Shown here one piece after another: positions 23,250 to 30,354 of a stretch of DNA of 38,732 nt. Origin of the DNA: a virus; IMG/VR virus record IMGVR_UViG_3300027782_000167, positions 1 through 38,732 of that record. One strand, 5' to 3'. The notes under the pieces are model-generated. The model did not search any database, was not told where the DNA came from, and worked only from the letters and a program-made list of their open reading frames with translations. Position numbers and translations under genes: made by a program. Numbering within the stretch: position 1 is the first letter of the stretch; each line of letters starts with the position of its first letter.

Positions 23250-23286
23250 CCCCTCTTTCTAAATACAAGAAAGGGGGGGGGATTTT
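23250..23286 (+). terminator. Terminator ending the polymerase operon, overlapping the next gene's ribosome binding site
   Basis: An 11-bp stem (CCCCTCTTTCT with AGAAAGGGGGG, one G-T pair) and an AAATACA loop, followed by three more G and ATTTTT. The nine-G run on the 3' side is the only Shine-Dalgarno-like sequence before the ATG at 23289, so the hairpin would also hide that site in readthrough RNA. Confidence 0.8.
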
Positions 23287-23288
23287 TG

Positions 23289-24431
23289 ATGGCAATTATT
23301 AACAGTAGTGGATATCGAGTTTTAAACGCAACAACAATAATTAATATTTTAACCTCATCGGCGGTACAGACAACAAAATATCCACATGTTAGGTCTAGGT
23401 TTTATGATTTAAAGAAAACAAGTGATAGTAAAATTTTATTAACTGTAAAGTCCCAATATGCTTCCAATTTGGAAAGAATATATGATGATGTAACTAAGTT
23501 ATTTTCCACTGATGTTTTATTGGGTGGAAAAAGTGTTTTTACTACTGGAAGACCATCTAATGTTTTAGGTGTAGATTTTATATTAACTTTACAAAGAGCA
23601 ACTTCTAAACTTGAAATATTTTTCAAAAGTCAGAAATCAATAAAACCAAAAGTTCCAGAATTATTAAGACCAGGTATTTTGAATGAAGAATATTTTGTTT
23701 CAAAAATTGATGACCAAGTAAAAAAAATTAATGAGGCAAAAAATGCAGTTGGGTTGTCAAATGTATTTGATCCGAATTTAAATCTAGTTTTATATGAAAA
23801 TACACATCAAAAATATATAATAACTGGAATAAAATCAATTGAAAGAGTTGGTCAACTCTTGGGAAAAGAAGATGTTTTAATTAAAACTAAAAATAATAAA
23901 AATATTACAATCTCATTAAAAAAAGAAAATTTTTCTTTTTGGGGTAGTGCAAGTCAATACTCTGCATCAAAAGATATTTTAGATTATCTAATAAAATCTA
24001 ATTTTATTTCAGTATCAAATTTTTCTGGGAGAGGAATGCTGACTGATATTTCTACTGGAAAATCAATAACTGGTATTAGAATGAAAGCAACAATTGGTGA
24101 AATTAAAAAATATTGTTTTGGTGGAGAGGGAAAGAAAGTTAATTATATTTTAATACAGTCATTTAATGTTGGAGATTTCAGAGATATGAGAAAAGTTGGA
24201 GGTGGTCAAGATTATAAGTTAGAACTAAACTCTTCAATAATATATAAAGAGACTTCAAATGACATAATAAGAATGAGAGATAATGTTTATTTGACAATCG
24301 TTCCTAGTTCTAGCAATTCTTCTGCTTTGATGCCAAATTATCCTGGATTTAGAATACAATTTGCTACTAATGGTGCATCAAAAGGATACTATGAACCAAA
24401 ACTTCCAAATGGTTCTCTGGGTAGATTGTAA
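23289..24431 (+). CDS. Unrecognised 380-residue protein with a PD-(D/E)xK-like motif
   Basis: Not assigned to a family. The middle part has LLGKEDVLIKT (D195) followed after a turn by ITISLKKENFSFWGSA (S209, K211). This D...(S/E)xK pattern on adjacent strands is the layout of PD-(D/E)xK nucleases, with Ser where Glu or Gln is usual. N- and C-terminal regions are basic and beta-rich with no named motif; the end is PGFRIQFATNG. Codons are more A/T-biased than in the replication genes. It could be a restriction- or homing-like nuclease or a virion protein. The ATG at 23289 is preferred to a TTG three bases earlier. A late promoter follows its stop. Confidence 0.75.
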   Translation: MAIINSSGYRVLNATTIINILTSSAVQTTKYPHVRSRFYDLKKTSDSKILLTVKSQYASNLERIYDDVTKLFSTDVLLGGKSVFTTGRPSNVLGVDFILTLQRATSKLEIFFKSQKSIKPKVPELLRPGILNEEYFVSKIDDQVKKINEAKNAVGLSNVFDPNLNLVLYENTHQKYIITGIKSIERVGQLLGKEDVLIKTKNNKNITISLKKENFSFWGSASQYSASKDILDYLIKSNFISVSNFSGRGMLTDISTGKSITGIRMKATIGEIKKYCFGGEGKKVNYILIQSFNVGDFRDMRKVGGGQDYKLELNSSIIYKETSNDIIRMRDNVYLTIVPSSSNSSALMPNYPGFRIQFATNGASKGYYEPKLPNGSLGRL

Positions 24432-24433
24432 AT

Positions 24434-24441
24434 TATAAATA
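24434..24441 (+). promoter_or_regulatory. T4-type late promoter (TATAAATA) for the nucleotidyltransferase fusion
   Basis: Exact TATAAATA in the 28-base gap, 18 bases before the ATG; the leader has no Shine-Dalgarno sequence. It places the two following proteins in the late (virion) class. Confidence 0.78.
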
Positions 24442-24459
24442 ACTAAAAATATCATATAA

Positions 24460-25647
24460 ATGAAAAGTTTTGCTAGATTTATTAAAGAAGCAGTAGAAAC
24501 ACTTGCGTCTACTGAGGCAAAGAATCGCGGACTTAAAGGAGATGGTCATGGTGATTGGTATGATAGTCAGGGAAATCTTGTAGCAAAAACTGTAGGTGGA
24601 AAGTTAAAATATTTCGGTCAAGGTGGTGCTGATGCTCAACAGCAACAAGGAGCAAAGAAACAAGCAGGAGCACAACAGCAGGCAGCACCACAACAACAAG
24701 CAGCACAGCAACAGCAACCAGAAGCAGAGCAGGTTAATGGTGTTGCGATTGTGATTGGAAGATTTAATCCTCCATCTAAAAATCACGGAGCATTATTGAA
24801 AGCAGGATATTCACAAGCAACTAGAAGAGGATTTGAGTTTAGAGTTTATCCAAGTCGTATTGAGGATGGAGCAACAAATCCACTCAATCCAGGATTAAAG
24901 ATTTCTTATATACAATCTATGTTCCCAGAGTATGCGGAATATATTGTAGATAGTGATAAAACAAAAACTATTTTTGATGTTTTGGGTTCTGTGTATGATG
25001 ATGGTTATACTGATGTTGTTATTGTAACGGGACAAGACAGACTTGGTGAATTTCAAAGTTTAGTTCATAAAGGAGACGGACAACAATATCAGTTCAATAA
25101 TATTGAGGTAGTTCCATCTGGAGTAAAAGACCCTGATAGTGATGTTGAAAATCCTGGTTCTTCTGCGATGATGAGAACAGCAGCAGCAATGGGAGACTAT
25201 GAAAGATTTGCTACTGGTCTTCCGGCAAATATGGATACCGCAGAGAAACAGGAAATGTTTAATACCGTTTCTCGTTCGATGAAAGTAAGTGAAGATACTG
25301 AGATTTGGAAGATTGCTCCAGAAATGGATTATGAGGGAATGAGATGGAATTATAAGAAGAATGGATTATTTGATGTTGGTGCTTTGGTAGAAAATTTAAA
25401 TAGTGGATTGGTTGGAAGAATTCTTCGTAGGGGAGCAAATCATTTAATTTGTGTAACGAAAGAAGGTGTGATGTTTAAGAGTTGGTTGAAAGATTTGAGA
25501 GAAGTACAAGAGATTGGAACTTGTGCTTATAGAGCACACGCACAATCAACCACACCAGGGCAACCAGTGGTTTCGTATACTGATGTTGAAATTAAACCAA
25601 CTGTACCAAAGAAAAACATAAATACAAGTAAGAAAAGAAGTATCTAA
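24460..25647 (+). CDS. Nucleotidyltransferase fusion with capsid-targeting-like N-terminus
   Basis: 395 residues in four parts. Residues 1-11 (MKSFARFIKEA) match the T4 internal-protein targeting peptide MKTYQEFIAEA in spacing and in the I-x-E|A cleavage site. Residues 12-58 hold a GDGHGDWYDSQG segment. Residues 59-87 are a Gln/Ala-rich linker. Residues 93-250 are a cytidylyltransferase/NMNAT-type domain: VAIVIGRFNPPSKNHG (G100, H109), VVIVTGQDR, and the SSAMMR motif (S234, R239) corresponding to the family's IS.T..R. The rest (250-395) is unrecognised, with a basic end. It would transfer a nucleotide to a phosphate-bearing substrate such as NMN; the real substrate is not visible. Late promoter upstream. 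Confidence 0.82.
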   Translation: MKSFARFIKEAVETLASTEAKNRGLKGDGHGDWYDSQGNLVAKTVGGKLKYFGQGGADAQQQQGAKKQAGAQQQAAPQQQAAQQQQPEAEQVNGVAIVIGRFNPPSKNHGALLKAGYSQATRRGFEFRVYPSRIEDGATNPLNPGLKISYIQSMFPEYAEYIVDSDKTKTIFDVLGSVYDDGYTDVVIVTGQDRLGEFQSLVHKGDGQQYQFNNIEVVPSGVKDPDSDVENPGSSAMMRTAAAMGDYERFATGLPANMDTAEKQEMFNTVSRSMKVSEDTEIWKIAPEMDYEGMRWNYKKNGLFDVGALVENLNSGLVGRILRRGANHLICVTKEGVMFKSWLKDLREVQEIGTCAYRAHAQSTTPGQPVVSYTDVEIKPTVPKKNINTSKKRSI

Positions 25648-25652
25648 GCAAA

Positions 25653-27212
25653 ATGAGACCTTGGAACGAAATTATTACAGAAGCAAGAGATAAAAATAAA
25701 GAAAAGGCAGAAAGACAAAGAAGATTGGGAATTGCTAAGACCAACCTCAAAGGTTCTGGTGCTTTGAAAAAAGCACAAGGAAAAAGAAAGAGTAGATTGA
25801 CTCCAGACGAGCTAAAATTAAGAGAAAGAGATGTAAAAGTAAGAGAAAGACGCCAAGATACAAGAGAAAAAGAAAATGAAAGAAAAGATATACATTCCAA
25901 GTGGGTTATAGGACAAGCTACAAAAAATGCTGAGGAAAGAAAAAAGAAGCAATTAAAAGATATTAAAGATAGTCCAAGAAAAGCTGCGAGTGCTGCTCTT
26001 TCTAGTATCAGTAAACCACAATCAATATCATATAAAGATAGTGATGCGACTGCTTATACAAAGGCAATTGGAAATGCAGCATCTCTTGCTGGTGGAGTTG
26101 CGAAAGCAGGAATTCATTATCTTGTAGCAAAACATAAAGCAAAAAAAGCAGCAGCAGAACTAGAAAAGAAAGATGGGGCAAGTAAAACACCAGAGAATAA
26201 AAATGTTCCTTTAGGTAAAAAACAAAAAACACCAGCACCTTCTTCTGGAGTAAGAACACCAGCACCATATTCCAATCGTTATGGTAAAACACCAAAACCA
26301 ACAAATCAGATTTCTGGAACACCAGAGAGACCAAAACTTTCTCCTGCTAGACCAAAAAGACTTCCTCCCTCTGGACCAAAAAGACTTCCACCTTCTGGTG
26401 TAACACCACCTTCTTCTGGTGCTGGTAAATCATTAGGACAACAAGCAAGAGAAAACCCAGAACTCAAAAAGAAAATGATTTCTCAACGCAATCAAACAGA
26501 AGAATACTCAAATTGGAAAGAAGAGTTTATTATTGAAGTTGACGATAAAACTGATAATAAAAAAGAAAAGAAAAAAATTATTGATGTGATGCGTGGTAAA
26601 AATAAAGTTGAACTCAACCCAAATATGAAAGAGGAAAAAGACGAAGAAGGTGGAATGGCTCATAATGAACTTGCTACGATGGAAAGAGCAGTCAAAACTC
26701 TTCGTAAGAAAATAAAATCTCCAAATCAACAACTTCCTGCTTGGGTTCAGTCTAAAATCTCAAAAGCAGTAGACCATATTGATAGTGTTGCTGATTATAT
26801 GTCTGGTGAAACTGAACCTGTTACAGAAGAATGTGGTTGTGAGGATGATAAAAAAAAAGTTCTTGCGATGATGATTATTAAAAAAGCAGTAGACGCAAAG
26901 AAGAAAAAGAACTTTCAATTGAATTCGGGAATTATTGGTGAAGCAAAATCTGCTGCTTGGCAAAGAAAAGAAGGAAAGAACCCAGAAGGTGGTCTAAACA
27001 AAAAGGGGATTGCTTCTTATCGTAGAGAAAATCCTGGTTCAAAACTCTCTCTTGCTGTGACTACTCCACCATCAAAACTTGACCCTGATAGCAAATCAGC
27101 AAAACGTAGAAAGTCTTTCTGTGCTCGTATGGGAGGAATGCCTGGTCCTATGAAAGATGAAAAGGGAAGACCAACAAGAAAGGCACTTTCATTAAGAAAA
27201 TGGAACTGCTGA
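25653..27212 (+). CDS. Basic protein with CTS-like N-terminus and DUF6321-like C-terminus
   Basis: 519 residues, strongly Lys/Arg-rich, starting 5 bases after the nucleotidyltransferase gene. Residues 1-11 (MRPWNEIITEA) again fit M(K/R)x(F/W/Y)xx(F/I)IxE|A. There follow a charged coiled-coil region, a Pro-rich section with a repeated PKRLPPSG, an internal WKEEFIIE segment, a QLPAWVQSKISKAVDHID helix seen in phage virion-type proteins, a Cys motif ECGCE, and a C-terminal block AAWQRKEGKNPEGGLNKKG ... KRRKSFCARMGGMPGP ... LRKWNC that I associate with DUF6321. DNA-binding or head-internal location is inferred from charge and the N-terminus. Confidence 0.78.
   Translation: MRPWNEIITEARDKNKEKAERQRRLGIAKTNLKGSGALKKAQGKRKSRLTPDELKLRERDVKVRERRQDTREKENERKDIHSKWVIGQATKNAEERKKKQLKDIKDSPRKAASAALSSISKPQSISYKDSDATAYTKAIGNAASLAGGVAKAGIHYLVAKHKAKKAAAELEKKDGASKTPENKNVPLGKKQKTPAPSSGVRTPAPYSNRYGKTPKPTNQISGTPERPKLSPARPKRLPPSGPKRLPPSGVTPPSSGAGKSLGQQARENPELKKKMISQRNQTEEYSNWKEEFIIEVDDKTDNKKEKKKIIDVMRGKNKVELNPNMKEEKDEEGGMAHNELATMERAVKTLRKKIKSPNQQLPAWVQSKISKAVDHIDSVADYMSGETEPVTEECGCEDDKKKVLAMMIIKKAVDAKKKKNFQLNSGIIGEAKSAAWQRKEGKNPEGGLNKKGIASYRRENPGSKLSLAVTTPPSKLDPDSKSAKRRKSFCARMGGMPGPMKDEKGRPTRKALSLRKWNC
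26352..26399 (+). repeat. 24-base imperfect tandem repeat encoding PKRLPPSG twice
   Basis: Two 24-base units (ccaaaaagacttcc followed by tccctctgga or accttctggt) lie in the Pro-rich part of the coding region; they differ at a few bases. Confidence 0.75.
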
Positions 27213-27237
27213 TAAATAACTAAAGACCATCAATTTT

Positions 27238-27262
27238 GGGGAGTTTGATACTCCCCTATTTT
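27238..27262 (+). terminator. Rho-independent terminator after the DUF6321-like gene
   Basis: GGGGAG and CTCCCC form a 6-bp stem with a TTTGATA loop, followed by TATTTTT. The T run merges into the late promoter that follows. Confidence 0.88.
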
Positions 27263-27270
27263 TATAAATA
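27263..27270 (+). promoter_or_regulatory. T4-type late promoter (TATAAATA) for the Thr-rich virion-like gene
   Basis: Exact TATAAATA, beginning within the T run of the preceding terminator and 30 bases before the ATG. Confidence 0.8.
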
Positions 27271-27300
27271 AGTTTAGGAAAAAAATTAACGAGAAATCAC

Positions 27301-28326
27301 ATGGCACTTTGGGGTATTTCATCAACATCGGAAACTGCGGCAAACAATTACGCTATTCCGAAATTTCAAAATGAACTGGATCGCAACACGAGCCCTTGGA
27401 ATACTTTCGCAGATGTTCGTGGTTGGATTCAAAGAAGATATAAGACTAGAGCGAATTCTGGAATTTCCACTCGTTATTTTGATGAAGTATTGGTTGATGC
27501 TACTGGATTGAATGCTACAAATTTGGGAGGAACTACTGGTATTGGAACTGCTGGTCCAGTTGCAGTCTTTTTTGAAGACCCCAACCAGGCATCACCAATT
27601 TCTGTTGGTGGTGGCGGAACTACTGGTATTGCTACGAATACTACTGGATACGTTCATGTGGTATTTAATGAACTTGTTTTTGCTGGTGCTGGAGCAACAG
27701 TTAGTATTCTTACTTTTGACGCAAACAATGCAAATCAATCAACATCAATCGTTGGTACTGCAGCATCAAACCCGACTACTCAATATGCTTGGGTAGGATA
27801 TGCTGCTACTCACGGTTCTCCAGGAGTATTTACAAGTTTCAACGGTCAAATTACAAATAGAGTAGCATTTGCATTTACATCTCCAAGTACTCTTCTAACT
27901 GCAAACGTTGCATTCTCAACATCATTAACCACATCAGGACAAACTGTTGCAATTGGTGCAACTAATATCTTTGTTGATTCGGTAACTGGTGTTTCTATTG
28001 GAAGTTCTCTTACAGTTGCAGGTAAACTTACAAATGTTCCTATTGTTTCTGTTGGAACTACCTCTGTTCAAATTGGATTTGGAAACACAATCTCATCAAC
28101 AATCACTCAAAATCTTTTAGTTACATTTAGTACAAGAACTGTTGCTACAAAATTATTTATTGATATGAGTAGAGGATTTGTTGGTGTTATTACTGATGGT
28201 TCAAGTGGTGTTGGTGTAATCAGTTCATTTACATCACAATTTGGAGATGTTCTTCTTCGTAATGTTGGTGGTGCTGGAACCACTGGTTCAGTTGGTCTTG
28301 GAACTACTACATTAACGGTTAGATAA
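27301..28326 (+). CDS. Gly/Thr/Ser-rich virion-type structural protein
   Basis: 341 residues. The N-terminal 60 (MALWGISSTSETAANNYAIP and a WIQRRYKTR segment) look ordered and resemble the start of cyanophage structural proteins that begin MALWG. The remainder is low-complexity beta sequence with repeated Gly-Thr-Thr-Gly and Val-Ser-Val-Gly-Thr-Thr units, typical of fibre or head-decoration proteins. Preceded by a terminator and late promoter, so late expression is expected. Exact location in the virion cannot be read. AGGAAA and GAGAAA upstream are possible ribosome binding sites. Confidence 0.78.
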   Translation: MALWGISSTSETAANNYAIPKFQNELDRNTSPWNTFADVRGWIQRRYKTRANSGISTRYFDEVLVDATGLNATNLGGTTGIGTAGPVAVFFEDPNQASPISVGGGGTTGIATNTTGYVHVVFNELVFAGAGATVSILTFDANNANQSTSIVGTAASNPTTQYAWVGYAATHGSPGVFTSFNGQITNRVAFAFTSPSTLLTANVAFSTSLTTSGQTVAIGATNIFVDSVTGVSIGSSLTVAGKLTNVPIVSVGTTSVQIGFGNTISSTITQNLLVTFSTRTVATKLFIDMSRGFVGVITDGSSGVGVISSFTSQFGDVLLRNVGGAGTTGSVGLGTTTLTVR

Positions 28327-28334
28327 AATAAAAT

Positions 28335-28706
28335 ATGAGATTTGATGAATTGAATGAGGATAATTATCTCTTATTTGCTATTAAATATTATGATAATCCA
28401 CAATCTGCAACAAAGGATGATTTTTATGAGGATCTAAAAAGATTCAAGTGGATAAAAAGATTATTGAAAAGATATAAAACAATGGGTGAGTTAAACTCTC
28501 ACCTTTTGATTAATCATTTTATTATTCTTTATAATGTTTTTGGTGATGCAGCAACACCTTTATTGTTTTATAAAATAGATAGTGAATTTTGGAGTATTAT
28601 AAAAACTTTTGTGGTTTATCTTGGTAGATTGCCAGAAGTTCCAAAAACTAAAATTCATAATATTCCAATTGATATAAAATGTTTAGAACAACTTAATTTA
28701 ATCTAA
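28335..28706 (+). CDS. Conserved phage protein (MRF.EL...NYLLFAIKYY type)
   Basis: 123 residues, mainly helical, with NYLLFAIKYYDNPQ, DDLKRFKWIKRLLKRYK, a hydrophobic LLINHFIILYNVFGDAATP segment, and a C-terminal PEVPKTKIHNIPID. I recognise the pattern as one recurring in T4-like marine phages as an uncharacterised family, and give no function. The hydrophobic helix is probably a buried core rather than a membrane span. It overlaps the next gene by one base (TAATG). Confidence 0.75.
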   Translation: MRFDELNEDNYLLFAIKYYDNPQSATKDDFYEDLKRFKWIKRLLKRYKTMGELNSHLLINHFIILYNVFGDAATPLLFYKIDSEFWSIIKTFVVYLGRLPEVPKTKIHNIPIDIKCLEQLNLI

Positions 28707-28939
28707 TGAAAGAATCTACTCTAGACAGAATTATTTCAATTATAAGACACTATATTGTTGAAGATGGAATGTCCACATCTGCTGCTCCTACAAATTCCAC
28801 AAACCCACCAGGTCAAATAAATATAGCGGGTCTTTCACCAGATACCCCACCAGTTGATCTAAGAAAAGGAAAAAGAAGAAATTGGAATCCTTTCTTTAAA
28901 GATCTTGCAAAAATACAAAAAAGAAAACCTCCACAATAA
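28706..28939 (+). CDS. Small Pro-rich conserved phage protein
   Basis: 77 residues: an N-terminal helix (LDRIISIIRHYIVEDGM), a Ser/Pro/Asn-rich linker with NPPGQINIAGL, and a basic end (RKGKRRNW, FFKDLAKIQKRKPPQ). No named family. Position in a run of tightly spaced genes (1-base overlap upstream, 8 bases before the next) supports translation. Confidence 0.7.
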   Translation: MKESTLDRIISIIRHYIVEDGMSTSAAPTNSTNPPGQINIAGLSPDTPPVDLRKGKRRNWNPFFKDLAKIQKRKPPQ

Positions 28940-28947
28940 TCAATCCA

Positions 28948-29340
28948 ATGTACAGTCCCCCTCAAACAATAGAAACAAAAGTTGCAATCCTTGAGGAAAA
29001 AATTCATACAAGCGAGCAGTTGATGCAACGAATTGAGAGTGCGATTGAAAAGTTAAGTGAAGTAAATGCGAATGTAACTAAGATGCTTGTAGTTCACGAA
29101 GAAAAGATTAATAATGGGGAAAAGATAGAAGATATACTCTTTACAAAAATGGATCAGTTAAAAGATAAAATGGATAAGGACCATACTGCAGTATTAGCAA
29201 AGTTACAGGGATTGGAAAAGAAAGTTTGGATCGGTATTGGAATAGTATTTTGTTTATCATTTGTAGTTAGAAACGCAGACTTTTTTGGAAAAATCTTGAC
29301 ACCAGCACAAGACAACGGTAGAATAGAGAGACTGAAATAG
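28948..29340 (+). CDS. Coiled-coil protein with one C-terminal membrane segment
   Basis: 130 residues. Residues 8-90 form charged heptad-like helices (KVAILEEKIHTSEQLMQRI, IEDILFTKMDQLKDKMDKD), then a single hydrophobic helix WIGIGIVFCLSFVV at about 93-108 and a short polar tail. This tail-anchored topology suggests a membrane-associated protein, perhaps acting at the host membrane during replication or lysis; that role is inference. Located just before primase. No family recognised. Confidence 0.75.
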   Translation: MYSPPQTIETKVAILEEKIHTSEQLMQRIESAIEKLSEVNANVTKMLVVHEEKINNGEKIEDILFTKMDQLKDKMDKDHTAVLAKLQGLEKKVWIGIGIVFCLSFVVRNADFFGKILTPAQDNGRIERLK

Positions 29341-29352
29341 TATTCTTTTGTA

Positions 29353-30354
29353 ATGAGTTTTGTTGATTCCAAATACATCGGGTTGGTTTCTTCCCGACTG
29401 GATAAGTTTGCCAAGAAAAAAGAAGGTCTTTATAACTTTCGGTGTCCTTACTGTGGTGATAGTCAAAGGACAAAAAGTAAAACGAGAGGATATATTTACC
29501 AATTAAAGAATGACCACAATTTCAAATGTCATAATTGTGGAACTTCTAGAACATTTACAAACTTTCTAAAAGATATGGATACTGTTCTTTATGACCAGTA
29601 TGTAATGGAAAGGTATAAAGAGGGAACAACAGGAAGAGGATCTCAAACAAAGAACCCAGAGTTTAATTTTGAGAAACCAAACTTTTCAAAAAAGGCATTT
29701 GACCTACCTACTATCGCAGAACTAAATAAAGAACACTCCGCAAGAAAATACCTAGAAGATAGAAAGATACCCAACAACTATCTGCGTGAATTGTATTTCT
29801 GTGAGAAGTTTAAAGAATGGACGAATACTCAAAAACACACCTTTGATAAAGTAGAAAAGGACGAACCACGAATCATTATTCCTTTGGTTAATAAAGGAGA
29901 AATATTTGGATTTCAAGGTCGTAGTTTGAATAAAAATTCAAAGGTAAAATACATTACGATTATTCTTAATGATACACATCCAAAAATTTACAATTTGGAT
30001 AAACCAGATTACGACAAAACTGTTTATGTTGTTGAAGGACCATTTGATAGTATGTTTTTAGATAATTCAATTGCTATGGTTGGTGCAGACATTGACAAAA
30101 TGTTTTTTGTTTCTAACTTTGGAACAGATTTTGTAATGGTATATGATAATGAAAAACGGAATAAACAAATTGTTGATAGAATGGAAAAAGCAATACAAAT
30201 GCGATTTCCAATTGTCATTTGGCCAAATGACTTGAAAGAAAAGGATATTAATGATATGATCCTATCAGGAATTGATGCCCCAAAAATCATCAAGGAAAAT
30301 ACTTATATGGGACTAGAAGCAAAAGCAAAACTTATTGGATGGAAACGAGTATGA
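29353..30354 (+). CDS. 61: DNA primase gp61 (DnaG-like)
   Basis: Makes RNA primers for lagging-strand synthesis with gp41 helicase. The 333-residue product has a zinc-binding N-terminus FRCPYCGDS...KCHNCG (C31, C34, C59, C62), then a TOPRIM domain with VYVVEGPFDSMF and the acidic MVYDNE segment, and a helical C-terminus ending LIGWKRV. The RNAP-like region between has IIPLVNKGEIFGFQGRSL, typical of DnaG-type primases. It overlaps nrdA by ATGA. Confidence 0.93.
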   Translation: MSFVDSKYIGLVSSRLDKFAKKKEGLYNFRCPYCGDSQRTKSKTRGYIYQLKNDHNFKCHNCGTSRTFTNFLKDMDTVLYDQYVMERYKEGTTGRGSQTKNPEFNFEKPNFSKKAFDLPTIAELNKEHSARKYLEDRKIPNNYLRELYFCEKFKEWTNTQKHTFDKVEKDEPRIIIPLVNKGEIFGFQGRSLNKNSKVKYITIILNDTHPKIYNLDKPDYDKTVYVVEGPFDSMFLDNSIAMVGADIDKMFFVSNFGTDFVMVYDNEKRNKQIVDRMEKAIQMRFPIVIWPNDLKEKDINDMILSGIDAPKIIKENTYMGLEAKAKLIGWKRV

